NCBI RefSeq assembly: GCF_021602155.1
Contig: NZ_BQHY01000009.1
Location: 1-64,000 of the forward strand
DNA: 64,000 nucleotides
Source of the DNA: Pseudomonas parakoreensis
GTDB lineage: Bacteria; Pseudomonadota; Gammaproteobacteria; Pseudomonadales; Pseudomonadaceae
Direction of reading: 5' to 3'
The position numbers and the translations under genes are program-made. Positions 53,381 to 64,000 of this stretch are shown piece after piece. The notes under the pieces were generated by a model that was given only the letters and a program-made list of their open reading frames with translations, searched no databases and was not told the DNA's origin. The first letter of the stretch is position 1. Each line of letters starts with the position of its first letter.

Positions 53381-54238
53381 CTAAAGAACAACGGTTCTGT
53401 TGGCGTTCAAAAACACCCGTCTTTCGATGTGATAACCCACGGCCCGGGCCAAAGTCAGGCCTTCGATATCGCGCCCCTTGGCAATCAGATCTTCCGGGTA
53501 ATGACTGTGATCCACGGCCTCGACACCCTGGGCGATGATCGGCCCTTCGTCGAGGTCGTTGTTGATGTAATGCGCCGTGGCGCCGACCAGCTTCACGCCC
53601 TTGTTGTAGGCTTGGTGATACGGCTTGGCACCCTTGAACCCCGGCAGCAACGAGTGATGGATGTTGATCGCCTTGCCATCGAGCTTGCGGCACAACTCCG
53701 GTGACAGCACCTGCATGTAACGGGCGAGGATCACCAGTTCGGCGCCGGACTCTTCGATCACCTGCCACACCTGACGCTCCTGCGACGGCTTGTCGTTGGG
53801 GTCGAGGGGGAAATGGTAGTAGGGAATCTGGTGCCAGTCGGCCAGCGGCTTGAGGTCCGGATGGTTGGACACCACCGCCGCCACGTCCATCGACAACTGG
53901 CCGATGCGCTGGCGGTAGAGCAAATCGTTGAGGCAGTGATCGGCCTTGGAGACCATGATCACCACTTTCGGCCGGTAGTTCGGCGCAGTCAGCTCGAAGA
54001 TCATGCCAAACGCCTGACCACGCTCGGCGAGGCCGGCGCGGAAGGACTGTTCGTCAAAGCCGTCGGGCTGACGGAATTCCACGCGAATGAAGAAACGACC
54101 CGAGAGCCGGTCATCGAACGAATGGTGCTCGGTGACGTAGCAACCCTGCTCGAACAGAAAACGCGTCACCGCGTCCACCGTGCCGAGCACGCTGGGGCAG
54201 TCGGCGGTCAGAATCCATGTGTCTGGGGCGCGGCTCAT
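53381..54238 (-). CDS. purU: PurU, formyltetrahydrofolate deformylase
   Basis: 285 residues: N-terminal ACT domain (ILTADCPSVLGTVDAVTRFL) and C-terminal formyltransferase-fold domain with INIHHSLLPGFKGAKPYHQA and GATAHYINNDLDEGP. It hydrolyses 10-formyl-THF to formate plus THF, returning folate in the sarcosine pathway. A long REPIN lies between it and soxG. Confidence 0.95.
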   Translation of the reverse strand: MSRAPDTWILTADCPSVLGTVDAVTRFLFEQGCYVTEHHSFDDRLSGRFFIRVEFRQPDGFDEQSFRAGLAERGQAFGMIFELTAPNYRPKVVIMVSKADHCLNDLLYRQRIGQLSMDVAAVVSNHPDLKPLADWHQIPYYHFPLDPNDKPSQERQVWQVIEESGAELVILARYMQVLSPELCRKLDGKAINIHHSLLPGFKGAKPYHQAYNKGVKLVGATAHYINNDLDEGPIIAQGVEAVDHSHYPEDLIAKGRDIEGLTLARAVGYHIERRVFLNANRTVVL

Positions 54239-54297
54239 GGTGCGGTGACTCCTGTTTCAACATCTGTGAGCAGAGTGAACTCTGTGGCGAATGAGTT

Positions 54298-54434
54298 CTG
54301 TGGCGAGGGAGCTTGCTCCCGCTGGGTTGCGAAGCGACCCTAAAATCAGCAACCGCGTTCTTCCAGAAAGAATGCGCTCGCAGTTTTTTGCGACTGCTTC
54401 GCAGCCGAGCGGGAGCAAGCTCCCTCGCCACAAG
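54298..54434. repeat. Long REPIN, GTGGCGAGGGAGCTTGCTCCCGC family
   Basis: Inverted pair about 85 nt apart in the soxG-purU gap. Confidence 0.9.
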
Positions 54435-54459
54435 AAGCAATCGCGGCAACCACTTAGTG

Positions 54460-55092
54460 TTACGCCTGCACGCTCAGGCCGTACTCGGCCGAAGCATCCT
54501 GCAACCACAACCACCAGTAATCCGAGAAGCTGCGGCGGATCAGCAGTTCCCAGGTGTCTTCAGCGGTGTGGCGAATCATCAGCTGCGACTTGGCGAACAC
54601 CGTGCCCACTGCTTTGCCGACCGGGAAGTTGTTCGGGTGCACGTCGTAACTGGTGGATTTCATCAGCACCTGACGCACGTTCGGCCCGCTCAGTTCGAGC
54701 ACTTGCTGGCCGCCGCTGACGTTGACGATCGCGATGTGCAGGTCGCCCAGCGCTTCGCGCAGTTTCTGTTCGGCCGCAAATTCTTCACCGCTTGGCACGA
54801 TCAGCAGCCACTCGTCCGGGCCCATCCATTGCAGGCTGGTTTCGCCTTTGACGATCACGCTCAGGGCGCCGGGCAATTCGATGCCCAGTGCCTTGTGTAC
54901 ACCGGCGGCGAATGCGGCATCGTGACCATCGCCACGAATGGTCAGGTGACCGAGGAGTTTCTTTTCACGCACGATGACGCCGGCGTTCTTGCGCCCCTTG
55001 CCGACCAGGCTGGCGAGGTCGGCATGGTGCAGCGACGACTCGGCACGGGCACCGGTGGTCGGGCGTTGTTGGTAAACATTGGCTGTGGTCAT
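54460..55092 (-). CDS. soxG: SoxG, sarcosine oxidase gamma subunit
   Basis: 210 residues beginning MTTANVYQQRPTTGARAESS, with the SoxG core (LSVIVKGETSLQWMGPDEWL, NVSGGQQVLELSGPNVRQVLMK). Part of the heterotetrameric SoxBDAG enzyme. A REPIN separates it from soxA. ATG 55092 is chosen; upstream in-frame codons run into the REPIN. Confidence 0.94.
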   Translation of the reverse strand: MTTANVYQQRPTTGARAESSLHHADLASLVGKGRKNAGVIVREKKLLGHLTIRGDGHDAAFAAGVHKALGIELPGALSVIVKGETSLQWMGPDEWLLIVPSGEEFAAEQKLREALGDLHIAIVNVSGGQQVLELSGPNVRQVLMKSTSYDVHPNNFPVGKAVGTVFAKSQLMIRHTAEDTWELLIRRSFSDYWWLWLQDASAEYGLSVQA

Positions 55093-55141
55093 AAAGCACC
55101 TTCCTGAATTCTGTTGGTTCCTGCGGTGGCTGAACTGCCGC

Positions 55142-55207
55142 TTTCGCGAGCAGGCTCGCTCCCACAGGGGAACGCGGTCGAATGTGGGAGCGAGCCTGCT
55201 CGCGAAT
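55142..55207. repeat. REPIN, GCGAGCAGGCTCGC family
   Basis: Inverted pair in the soxA-soxG gap of the sox operon, 66 bp long, the shortest REPIN here. Confidence 0.9.
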
Positions 55208-55235
55208 AGCCGCCCGCCCACAATTCCTGAGGCCA

Positions 55236-58200
55236 TCAGATGTTCTGCCGATCCCCCTTCGGATCGAAGAACACCGAAGAAACGATCTCCGCCTCGATCA
55301 CGCTGCCATCGGCCAGCGGTGCAAACACCCGCTCGCCCATGCGCTTCAGACCGCCCTTGACCACACCCATGGCAAACGAATAACCGAGGGAGTTGTGCGC
55401 GTAGCTGGAGGTCACGTGGCCGACCATGGTCATCGGGATCGCCTGCTTGGTGTTGAACACCAGTTGCGCGCCTTCCGGCAGCCAGACATTCGGGTCGATC
55501 GGCTTCAGGCCCACCAGTTGCTTACGCTGATCCTTCACGCAGTCTTCACGGTTCATGCCGCGCTGGCCGATCCACGAGAACGGTTTGGTGCGACCGACGC
55601 ACCAGCCCATGTTCAGGTCGTCCGGGGTCATCGAGCCGTCGGTGTCCTGACCGACGATGATGAAACCCTTCTCGGCGCGCAGGACGTGCATGGTTTCAGT
55701 GCCGTACGGGGTCAGGTTGTACTGTTTGCCGGCCTCGACGATTTTTTCCAGCACGCCCATCGCGTAGTCGGCCTGGACGTTGACTTCGTACGACAGTTCG
55801 CCGGTAAACGAGATACGGAACACCCGCGCCGGCACACCGCCGACCAGACCTTCTTTCCAGGTCATGAACGGGAATGCTTCGTTGGCCAGGTCGATGTCAG
55901 TCACGGCGCTGAGCAGCTTGCGGCTGTTCGGCCCGGACAAGGTCATGGTCGCCCAGTGGTCGGTGACCGAGGTGAAGTACACCTTCATCTCCGGCCATTC
56001 GGTCTGGTGGTACAGCTCCAGCCATTGCAGCACGCGAGCCGCGCCGCCAGTGGTGGTGGTCATGACGAAATGGTTGTCGGCCAGGCAGGCCGTGACGCCA
56101 TCGTCGAAGACCATGCCGTCTTCTTTGCACATCAGACCGTAACGTGCCTTGCCCACGTCGAGCTTGGTCCAGGCGTTGGTGTACACGCGGTTGAGGAACT
56201 CGCGGGCATCCGGGCCTTGAATGTCGATCTTGCCCAGGGTCGAGGCGTCGAGCAGGCCGACGCTGTCGCGCACGGCTTTGCATTCGCGCTTCACCGCCGC
56301 GTGCATGTCTTCGCCGTTCTTCGGGAAATACCATGGACGCTTCCACTGACCGACGTCTTCGAACTCGGCGCCGTTTTTCAGGTGCCATTGATGCAGCGCG
56401 GTGTAGCGCACCGGCTCGAAGATGTGCCCACAGTGACGACCGGCCACGGCGCCGAAGGTTACCGGCGTGTAGTTCGGGCGGAACATCGTGGTGCCCATCT
56501 GCGGGATGGTCACGTTCAGCGAGCGGGCGGCGATGGCCAGGCCGTTGACGTTGCCGAGTTTGCCCTGATCGGTGCCGAAACCCAGCGCGGTGTAGCGTTT
56601 GACGTGTTCGACCGACTCGAAACCTTCGCGGGTCGCCAGTTCGATGGCGGCAGCGGTGACGTCGTTCTGCAGGTCGACGAATTGCTTCGGCGCACGCGAG
56701 GTGCCCTTCTCGTGCGGCACCTGGAACAGTGCCAGGGTTGCTTCTTCGAGACGGCTCAGGGCTTTTGGCAGCGTGCCTTCGACCACACCGAAACCGGCTT
56801 CACTGGCAGCGCGTGCGCCACCTTCGAAACCATCGGCCAGCGAATCACCGAGGCCGTAAACACCGTTGATGCCGCCGACGCACACACGCTTCTGCGGTGC
56901 TTCGCCCGGTACGAAACCGAGGATGTCTTCGCGCCAGACCGGCTTGCCACCGAGGTGCGAAGCCAGGTGCACCACCGGGCTGTAACCGCCGGAACTGGCA
57001 ATCACGTCGCAGTCGAGCCATTCGCCCGGGCTGGTCACGGTGTGCGCTTTGACGTCAATCGCGGCAACGCGGGCTGCGGTGACGCGCTTGCTGCCACGGG
57101 CCTCGATCACGGCGCTGCCGGTGAGGATGCGAATGCCTTTGGCGCGGGCCTCTTCCACCAGCGCACCACGCGGATTGCTGCGGGCGTCGGCGATGGCGAC
57201 CACTTGCAGGCTGGCGTCGAGCCAGTCCAGCGCCACGCGATAGGCGTGATCGTTGTTGGTGGTCAGCACCAGCTTCTTGCCCGGTGCCACACCGTAACGG
57301 CGCACGTAAGTCGAGACCGCACCGGCGAGCATGTTGCCCGGCACGTCGTTGTTGCCGTAGACCAGCGGACGCTCGTGGGCGCCGGTCGCCAGCACTACAC
57401 GCTTGGCGCGAACACGGTGAATGCGCTGACGCACCTGACCGATTGGCGCGCGGTCGCCGAGGTGATCGGTGAGGCGTTCGTGAATGGTCAGGAAGTTGTG
57501 GTCGTGATAGCCGTTAACGGTGGCGCGCGGCAACAGCAGCACGTCAGGAGTGTTCTTCAACTCAGCGATAACGCTGGCCACCCACTCCATCGCCGGTTTG
57601 CCGTCGAGGCTTTCGCGGGAATCGAGCAGGCTGCCGCCGAACTCTTCCTGCTCATCGGCGAGGATCACCCGCGCACCGCTGCGCGCAGCGGCCAGGGCAG
57701 CCGCCAGACCGGCAGGGCCGGCGCCGACGATCAGCACGTCGCAGTGCTGGTTCATGTAGTCGTAGGTGTCCGGATCGACTTCGGTCGGCGAACGGCCCAG
57801 ACCGGCTGCCTTGCGAATGTACTTCTCGTACGTCATCCAGAACGATTGCGGGTACATGAAGGTTTTGTAGTAGAAACCCGGCGGCATCAGCTTGCCGCCG
57901 ACCTTGCCAAGAATCCCCATCATGTCGTTGTTGACGCTCGGCCAGCCGTTGGTGCTGGTGGCGACCAGGCCTTGGTACAGCGCCTGTTGCGTGGCGCGCA
58001 CGTTGGGGATCTGCGTGGCTTCAGTGGCACCGATCTGCAGCACGGCATTCGGCTCTTCGGCACCGGCGGCGAAGATCCCGCGGGGGCGCGAATACTTGAA
58101 GCTGCGGCCGATGATGTCGACGCCGTTGGCGATCAGTGCCGAGGCCAGGGAGTCGCCCTCGAAGCCTTTGTAGCTCTGACCGTTGAAGGTGAAGCTCAGC

Positions 58201-58253
58201 ACTTTATTGCGGTCGATCCGTCCACCGTTGGACAGGCGATTGGTCTGGCTCAT
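55236..58253 (-). CDS. soxA: SoxA, sarcosine oxidase alpha subunit
   Basis: 1005 residues. N-terminal 2Fe-2S-ferredoxin-like region (to about 110), NAD-binding motif VLIVGAGPAG (from about 173), and a C-terminal GCV_T-like folate domain (from about 600). It binds NAD and tetrahydrofolate and channels the one-carbon unit from sarcosine to 5,10-CH2-THF. It overlaps soxD by 4 nt. Confidence 0.96.
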   Translation of the reverse strand: MSQTNRLSNGGRIDRNKVLSFTFNGQSYKGFEGDSLASALIANGVDIIGRSFKYSRPRGIFAAGAEEPNAVLQIGATEATQIPNVRATQQALYQGLVATSTNGWPSVNNDMMGILGKVGGKLMPPGFYYKTFMYPQSFWMTYEKYIRKAAGLGRSPTEVDPDTYDYMNQHCDVLIVGAGPAGLAAALAAARSGARVILADEQEEFGGSLLDSRESLDGKPAMEWVASVIAELKNTPDVLLLPRATVNGYHDHNFLTIHERLTDHLGDRAPIGQVRQRIHRVRAKRVVLATGAHERPLVYGNNDVPGNMLAGAVSTYVRRYGVAPGKKLVLTTNNDHAYRVALDWLDASLQVVAIADARSNPRGALVEEARAKGIRILTGSAVIEARGSKRVTAARVAAIDVKAHTVTSPGEWLDCDVIASSGGYSPVVHLASHLGGKPVWREDILGFVPGEAPQKRVCVGGINGVYGLGDSLADGFEGGARAASEAGFGVVEGTLPKALSRLEEATLALFQVPHEKGTSRAPKQFVDLQNDVTAAAIELATREGFESVEHVKRYTALGFGTDQGKLGNVNGLAIAARSLNVTIPQMGTTMFRPNYTPVTFGAVAGRHCGHIFEPVRYTALHQWHLKNGAEFEDVGQWKRPWYFPKNGEDMHAAVKRECKAVRDSVGLLDASTLGKIDIQGPDAREFLNRVYTNAWTKLDVGKARYGLMCKEDGMVFDDGVTACLADNHFVMTTTTGGAARVLQWLELYHQTEWPEMKVYFTSVTDHWATMTLSGPNSRKLLSAVTDIDLANEAFPFMTWKEGLVGGVPARVFRISFTGELSYEVNVQADYAMGVLEKIVEAGKQYNLTPYGTETMHVLRAEKGFIIVGQDTDGSMTPDDLNMGWCVGRTKPFSWIGQRGMNREDCVKDQRKQLVGLKPIDPNVWLPEGAQLVFNTKQAIPMTMVGHVTSSYAHNSLGYSFAMGVVKGGLKRMGERVFAPLADGSVIEAEIVSSVFFDPKGDRQNI

Positions 58254-58579
58254 ACCTTCTCTCCCAGCGCCGTCGTGGCTGTTTTTGCCGTATCAGCCTT
58301 GTCGGTGAATTGCGGCTTGGTGCCGATCTTGTAGGTTTCGAGAATCTCGTAGGTCACGGTGTCGCGGGTGACGTTGAAGTACTGGCGGCAACCGGCGACG
58401 TGATCCCACAGCTCGTGGTGCAGACCGCGCGGGTTGTCGCGGAAAAACATGTAGTCGCCCCACTCTTCATCGGTGCAGGCGTTCGGATCCAGCGGACGCG
58501 GAATATGCGCCTGACCGGATGCGTGGAATTCCTCTTCGGAGCGCAGTTCGCCGCAGTGAGGACAGAAGATATGCAACAT
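58250..58579 (-). CDS. soxD: SoxD, sarcosine oxidase delta subunit
   Basis: 109 residues with the zinc-binding N-terminus HIFCPHCGELRSEEEF and the later His/Cys (HHELWDHVAGCRQYF). Small structural subunit of SoxBDAG. It starts 14 bp after soxB and overlaps soxA (ATGA). Confidence 0.95.
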   Translation of the reverse strand: MLHIFCPHCGELRSEEEFHASGQAHIPRPLDPNACTDEEWGDYMFFRDNPRGLHHELWDHVAGCRQYFNVTRDTVTYEILETYKIGTKPQFTDKADTAKTATTALGEKV

Positions 58580-58593
58580 GGGAATTTCTCCTG

Positions 58594-59844
58594 TTAGTGG
58601 GCGACGGCAGCAGCGCCGTGTTCGTCGATGAGTGCGCCGTTGTGGAAACGGTCGATGGAGAACGGTGCTGCCAATGGGTGCATTTCACCCTTGGCCAGAC
58701 TCGCGGCAAACACGTTGCCCGAGCCAGGTGTGGCTTTGAAGCCGCCGGTGCCCCAACCGCAGTTGAAGAACATGTTCGGTACCGGGGTTTTCGAAATGAT
58801 CGGGCAAGCGTCCGGCGTGGTGTCGACGATGCCGCCCCACTGGCGGTTCATGCGCACCCGCGACAGCACCGGGAACATCTCGACGATGGCCTGGATGGTG
58901 TGCTCGATCACCGGGTACGAACCGCGCTGGCCGTAGCCGTTGTAGCCGTCGATACCGGCGCCGATCACCAGGTCGCCCTTGTCAGACTGGCTGATGTAGC
59001 CGTGCACGGCGTTGGACATGATCACGCTGTCGATAATCGGTTTGATCGGCTCGGACACCAGCGCCTGCAGCGGGTGGGATTCGATCGGCAGACGAAAACC
59101 GGCGAGCTTGGCCATGTGTCCGGAGTTGCCGGCGGTGACCACGCCGACACGCTTGGCACCGATGAAACCCTTGTTGGTTTCAACGCCGATGCACACGCCG
59201 TTTTCCTTGCGGAAACCGATGACTTCGGTCTGCTGGATCAAGTCCACGCCCAAGGCGTCGGCGGCACGGGCAAAGCCCCAGGCCACGGCATCGTGACGGG
59301 CAACGCCGCCACGACGTTGAACGGTCGCGCCCATCACCGGGTAGCGGGTATTCTTCGAGCAGTCGAGGTACGGGATCTCGTCCGCCACTTGCTTGGCGTT
59401 GAGCAGTTCGCCGTCGACGCCGTTGAGGCGGTTGGCGCTGACCCGACGCTCGGAATCACGGATGTCCTGCAGGGTGTGGCACAGGTTGTAGACGCCGCGT
59501 TGGGAGAACATCACGTTGTAGTTCAGGTCCTGGGACAGGCCTTCCCACAGTTTCATCGCGTGTTCGTACAGGTGCGCCGACTCGTCCCACAGGTAGTTGG
59601 AGCGAACGATGGTGGTGTTGCGCGCGGTGTTGCCACCGCCCAGCCAGCCCTTCTCGACCACGGCCACGTTGGTGATGCCGTGTTCCTTGGCCAGGTAGTA
59701 GGCGGTCGCCAGACCGTGCCCGCCACCGCCGACGATGACCACGTCGTAGACCTTCTTCGGCGTTGGCGTGCGCCACATGCGCTGCCAGTTCTCGTGGTGG
59801 CTGAGGGAGTGTTTGAAGAGGCCGAAGCCCGAATAGCGTTGCAT
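58594..59844 (-). CDS. soxB: SoxB, sarcosine oxidase beta subunit
   Basis: 416 residues from ATG 59844 ([20 protein letters not shown]), as in homologues; the in-frame ATG at 59850 has its GGAG only 3 nt away. FAD motif [18 protein letters not shown]; the covalent-FMN region and C-terminal [15 protein letters not shown] are present. It carries out the oxidative demethylation of sarcosine, giving glycine and the formaldehyde-level carbon. Confidence 0.95.
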   Translation of the reverse strand: MQRYSGFGLFKHSLSHHENWQRMWRTPTPKKVYDVVIVGGGGHGLATAYYLAKEHGITNVAVVEKGWLGGGNTARNTTIVRSNYLWDESAHLYEHAMKLWEGLSQDLNYNVMFSQRGVYNLCHTLQDIRDSERRVSANRLNGVDGELLNAKQVADEIPYLDCSKNTRYPVMGATVQRRGGVARHDAVAWGFARAADALGVDLIQQTEVIGFRKENGVCIGVETNKGFIGAKRVGVVTAGNSGHMAKLAGFRLPIESHPLQALVSEPIKPIIDSVIMSNAVHGYISQSDKGDLVIGAGIDGYNGYGQRGSYPVIEHTIQAIVEMFPVLSRVRMNRQWGGIVDTTPDACPIISKTPVPNMFFNCGWGTGGFKATPGSGNVFAASLAKGEMHPLAAPFSIDRFHNGALIDEHGAAAVAH

Positions 59845-59864
59845 AGTCATTTACTCCAAACCGC

Positions 59865-61118
<1,254 letters not shown>

Positions 61119-61304
61119 CGCGTCTCTCCCAGCGGCGTCGGTGCGCCATTTCGTCTTGGTCAGGCACGCGGCTTGCGGAGGTGCCCTTTGATGCGATGGT
61201 ATGGCCGGCGCAGACAGCCCAGATGCCTACGGACGCCACACAAAGGTGCGTTTACGACATGACGGGAAATGGTCTTGCCAGACTCGATCTCGAAAACACT
61301 GAAG

Positions 61305-61406
61305 AACCCTGTGGGAGCTGGCTTGCCAGCGATGGCGAGAGCACATCTGGTATTGATGACGACTGACCCACCGCTATCGCTGGCAAGCCAGCTCCCACAG
61401 GGTTAT
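61305..61406. repeat. REPIN, CTGGCAAGCCAG family
   Basis: Inverted pair with AACCCTGTGGGAG outer arms, in front of glyA. Its right end covers the stop codon of the traX-type gene (61403-61405). Confidence 0.9.
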
Positions 61407-62113
61407 GCGGCGACTTGGCGGATAAGTAGCAGCAGGAGGAAATGTGCAGGATAGAGGGCATAGCCCCAGCGTCGCATTGGCGGTGACTGAAGATGTCGCG
61501 CATGTCGCAACAGGAACATCCCGAGCAGTGGCGCAATCAGACACGCCGCGATACCAAACACCGCCACGTAGTTACCGAACTGCGCCGCCTCATACAGCAC
61601 CCGCCACTGATTGCCCGCCAGACACACCAGCCCCGGCAGCACGCCAAAATACCAGGGGCGACGGATCACCCACAGCAGCGCCAGCGGCAACAGCACGCCA
61701 AACATGCCGAACATCAGCCACTGCGCAAACAACGCCGCCAGCAGCAAGGCGCCCGCGCCCAAAAGCCGCGACAACAAGCTGCGATCCTGCCAGCCCCGCG
61801 CCACCAGCAATCCGAGCGCCAGGGTGGGCATCACGTTCAAGGTGTCGGGATCAGGAATGTACAAACGGTAGGGAATTTCACTCACAGCGCTGAACAGCAG
61901 CAACCAGCCCAGATAGCGCCATTCGGTCTTGCGTGCGCCGTCCCGCGTCAGATTCGCCGCCATCGCCAGGCAGAACCACGGAAACGCCAGACGCCCCGGC
62001 ACATACAGCCAATCGGCGCTGATCCCGACATATCGCAGGTGATCGAGCAGCATGCTCAGCAGCGCCAGCCACTTGAGCAGATCGAGTGCGCCGTCGCGCT
62101 GGCTCAGGTGCAT
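61403..62113 (-). CDS. TraX-family membrane protein
   Basis: 236 residues with several membrane segments; N-terminal GALDLLKWLALLSMLLDHLRY is the TraX pattern, with the LDHL segment conserved. The family includes an F-pilin acetylase, but the chromosomal members are of unknown use. The stop codon lies in a REPIN. ATG 62113 (MHLSQRDG) is chosen, since a longer frame has no site. Confidence 0.82.
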   Translation of the reverse strand: MHLSQRDGALDLLKWLALLSMLLDHLRYVGISADWLYVPGRLAFPWFCLAMAANLTRDGARKTEWRYLGWLLLFSAVSEIPYRLYIPDPDTLNVMPTLALGLLVARGWQDRSLLSRLLGAGALLLAALFAQWLMFGMFGVLLPLALLWVIRRPWYFGVLPGLVCLAGNQWRVLYEAAQFGNYVAVFGIAACLIAPLLGMFLLRHARHLQSPPMRRWGYALYPAHFLLLLLIRQVAA

Positions 62114-62239
62114 AATCGGCTCGCATCCTTGTAAAGTTCTGACAGCGACATCCCGTGTGCTCCCCGGAAGATCTTCGGTAAAGTGCGCACCCTCATTGAC
62201 CACGAGCCTTCACAAGAGTCTCGACCACGGAAGCCGGCC

Positions 62240-63280
62240 ATGACCGACAAGAGCCAACAATTCGCCAGCGACAACTACTCCGGTATCTGCCCTGAAGCCT
62301 GGGCTGCCATGGAACAGGCCAACCACGGCCACCAGCGCGCTTATGGCGACGATGAATGGACCGCACGCGCGGCCGACCATTTCCGCAAGCTGTTCGAAAC
62401 CGACTGCGAAGTGTTCTTCGCCTTCAACGGCACCGCCGCCAACTCGCTCGCGCTGTCGTCGCTGTGCCAGAGTTACCACAGCGTGATCTGCTCGGAAACC
62501 GCTCACGTCGAAACCGACGAATGCGGCGCCCCGGAATTCTTCTCCAACGGCTCGAAACTGCTGATCGCCGGTACCGAAAACGGCAAGATCACCCCGCAGT
62601 CGATCCGCGAAGTCGCGCTCAAGCGCCAGGACATCCACTACCCGAAACCACGGGTCGTGACCCTGACCCAGGCCACCGAAGTCGGCAGCGTCTACACCCC
62701 GGAAGAAGTCCGTGCCATCAGCGCCACCTGCAAGGAACTGGGCCTGCACCTGCACATGGACGGCGCGCGCTTCTCCAACGCCTGCGCGTTCCTCGGCTGC
62801 TCGCCAGCCGACCTGACCTGGAAGGCCGGCGTCGATGTGCTGTGCTTCGGCGGCACCAAAAACGGCATGGCGGTGGGTGAGGCAATCCTGTTCTTCAACC
62901 ACAAACTGGCCGAAGACTTCGATTACCGCTGCAAACAGGCCGGGCAACTGGCGTCGAAAATGCGTTTCCTGTCGGCACCGTGGGTCGGCATCCTCGAAAA
63001 CGACGCCTGGCTCAAATACGCCCGCCACGCCAACCACTGCGCGCAATTGCTGGCCGAGCTGGTCAGCGACATCCCGGGCGTGGAACTGATGTTCCCGGTG
63101 CAGGCCAACGGCGTGTTCCTGCAACTCTCGGAACCGGCCATCGCCGCACTGACCGCAAAGCACTGGCGCTTCTACACCTTCATCGGCAAGGGCGGCGCGC
63201 GTTTCATGTGCTCGTGGGACACCGAAGAAGAACGTGTGCGCGAATTGGCCCGTGACATCCGCGAAGTGATGTCCGCCTGA
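62240..63280 (+). CDS. ltaE: Low-specificity L-threonine aldolase
   Basis: 346 residues, PLP fold type I, beta-eliminating lyase family. PLP lysine in FGGTKNGMAVGEA; cofactor and substrate segments MDGARFSNACAFLG and FVFNGTAANSLAL-like (AFNGTAANSLALSSLCQ). It splits L-threonine or allo-threonine to glycine and acetaldehyde, which fits the nearby glycine/sarcosine genes. ATG 62240. Confidence 0.93.
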   Translation: MTDKSQQFASDNYSGICPEAWAAMEQANHGHQRAYGDDEWTARAADHFRKLFETDCEVFFAFNGTAANSLALSSLCQSYHSVICSETAHVETDECGAPEFFSNGSKLLIAGTENGKITPQSIREVALKRQDIHYPKPRVVTLTQATEVGSVYTPEEVRAISATCKELGLHLHMDGARFSNACAFLGCSPADLTWKAGVDVLCFGGTKNGMAVGEAILFFNHKLAEDFDYRCKQAGQLASKMRFLSAPWVGILENDAWLKYARHANHCAQLLAELVSDIPGVELMFPVQANGVFLQLSEPAIAALTAKHWRFYTFIGKGGARFMCSWDTEEERVRELARDIREVMSA

Positions 63281-63287
63281 TTCTTCC

Positions 63288-63376
63288 TCTGTAGGAGCTG
63301 CCGCAGGCTGCGATCTTTTGATCTTGATCTTAAAAACAAAATCAAAAGATCGCAGCCTGCGGCAGCTCCTACAGGG
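63288..63376. repeat. REPIN with 34-bp perfect arms
   Basis: GGAGCTGCCGCAGGCTGCGATC family; the arms 63289-63322 and 63341-63374 are exact complements. Just after the ltaE stop. Confidence 0.92.
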
Positions 63377-63447
63377 ATTGCGATGCTCCTTGGTCTACAT
63401 TGTCTGTCGAGCCCTCCGCTCACATAACAACAAGCAGGAGCATCGGC

Positions 63448-64000
63448 ATGTCGCTACAAGGCAAAACCCTGTTCATCACCGGCGCCAGCCGTGGCATCGG
63501 GCGTGAGATTGCGCTGCGGGCCGCGAAGGACGGGGCCAATATCGTGATTGCGGCCAAGAGCGCCGAAGCCCATCCGAAATTGCCGGGCACCATCCACAGC
63601 GTCGCCGCAGAAGTCGAAGCGGCCGGCGGCAACGCCCTGGCGCTGCAACTGGATGTACGTGATGAAGACGCGGTGCGCCATGCGCTGGCCCAGGCTAACG
63701 AGCATTTCGGCGGCATCGATGCGCTGGTGAACAATGCCGGGGCGATCAAATTGACCGGTGTGCAGCACATCGAACTCAAGCGGTTCGACCTGATGCACCA
63801 GATCAACACCCGCGCCGTGCTGCTATGCAGCCAGGCCGCCCTGCCCTATCTGAAGAAATCCGCCGGACACATCCTCAACCTGTCGCCGCCGCTGAATATG
63901 GCGAGCAAATGGTTCGCCCAATACAGCCCCTACACCGTGACCAAATACGGCATGAGCATGCTGACGGTAGGCATGAGCGAGGAATTCGCCAGTTACGGCA
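63448..64000 (+). CDS. Short-chain dehydrogenase/reductase (3' end cut off)
   Basis: 184 codons are visible. NAD(P) motif TGASRGIGREIA near the N-terminus, NNAG in LVNNAGAIKL, and YTVTKYG with the catalytic Tyr and Lys. The NLSPP segment and overall start resemble the HSDL2-type SDR group. AGGAG lies 7 nt before the ATG. The C-terminal end is beyond the window. Substrate unknown. Confidence 0.85.
   Translation, partial: MSLQGKTLFITGASRGIGREIALRAAKDGANIVIAAKSAEAHPKLPGTIHSVAAEVEAAGGNALALQLDVRDEDAVRHALAQANEHFGGIDALVNNAGAIKLTGVQHIELKRFDLMHQINTRAVLLCSQAALPYLKKSAGHILNLSPPLNMASKWFAQYSPYTVTKYGMSMLTVGMSEEFASYG

Noticed and set aside
55182-58334. Open frame of about 1050 codons on the plus strand opposite soxA
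   Set aside because: soxA, with FAD/NAD and GCV_T domains, is the true gene; the reverse frame is a codon-bias artefact rich in Val, Gln, Gly and His.

Overview
This 64 kb window is ordinary chromosomal DNA of a fluorescent pseudomonad, most likely the Pseudomonas fluorescens/koreensis group. The evidence is the GC-rich coding, a PQQ cluster with pseudomonad-type accessory genes, a bioBFHCD block next to FadE-type acyl-CoA dehydrogenases, creBCD, a glyA-soxBDAG-purU-fdhA operon, and about twenty REP/REPIN palindromes of the P. fluorescens type between genes. No rRNA, tRNA, CRISPR array, insertion sequence, prophage or integrase was seen. Both ends cut genes: an Lrp/AsnC regulator at the left and a short-chain dehydrogenase at the right.

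Layout. 1-11 kb: Lrp-type regulator, tryptophan/phenylalanine 2-monooxygenase-like flavoenzyme, carbon-nitrogen hydrolase, pqqF, pqqA (24 codons), pqqB, pqqC, pqqD, pqqE and an S9 peptidase. This is a PQQ biosynthesis unit preceded by what looks like an aromatic amino acid -> amide -> acid pathway. 11-13.8 kb: Pmp3-family membrane peptide, class III aminotransferase, divergent LysR regulator. 14-19.9 kb: two acyl-CoA dehydrogenases on either side of a membrane GGDEF protein, then a small conserved protein. 20-24.5 kb: bioB-bioF-bioH-bioC-bioD, with comF divergent from bioB. 25.5-31.2 kb: ModE, Tat-exported PhoX-type protein, SrkA kinase, RarD, GcvR. 31.9-37.6 kb: malate synthase G, single-domain response regulator, a cNMP-CBS-DUF294 protein with a DnaQ-like exonuclease. 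37.8-43.4 kb: iron surface-signalling locus (sigma factor, FecR, TonB receptor, PepSY protein, small membrane protein), in a layout resembling the ferrioxamine (fox) locus. 43.6-51.9 kb: GST, creD/creC/creB, retropepsin-like protein, acyltransferase, DUF2780 protein, ECF sigma factor and anti-sigma factor. 52-61.1 kb: sarcosine and one-carbon operon. 61.4-64 kb: TraX-family protein, threonine aldolase, SDR (partial).

Regulation visible in the sequence: a PsrA-type operator abutting the -10 of one fadE gene, a near-perfect Vfr/CRP box before the diguanylate cyclase, a BirA-type operator over the bioB -35 that also lies inside the start of comF, a Fur-like box before the iron sigma factor, a pqqA-pqqB attenuator-like terminator, and a hairpin that encloses the pqqF ribosome binding site and start codon. 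These calls come from consensus matching by eye.

I did not find a clearly undescribed multi-gene system. The best candidates for a second look are the pqqF start hairpin, the nested palindromes with two DnaA boxes between rarD and gcvR, the Vfr box in front of a GGDEF protein that lacks an inhibitory site, the shared bioB/comF operator, and the DUF294-exonuclease pair.
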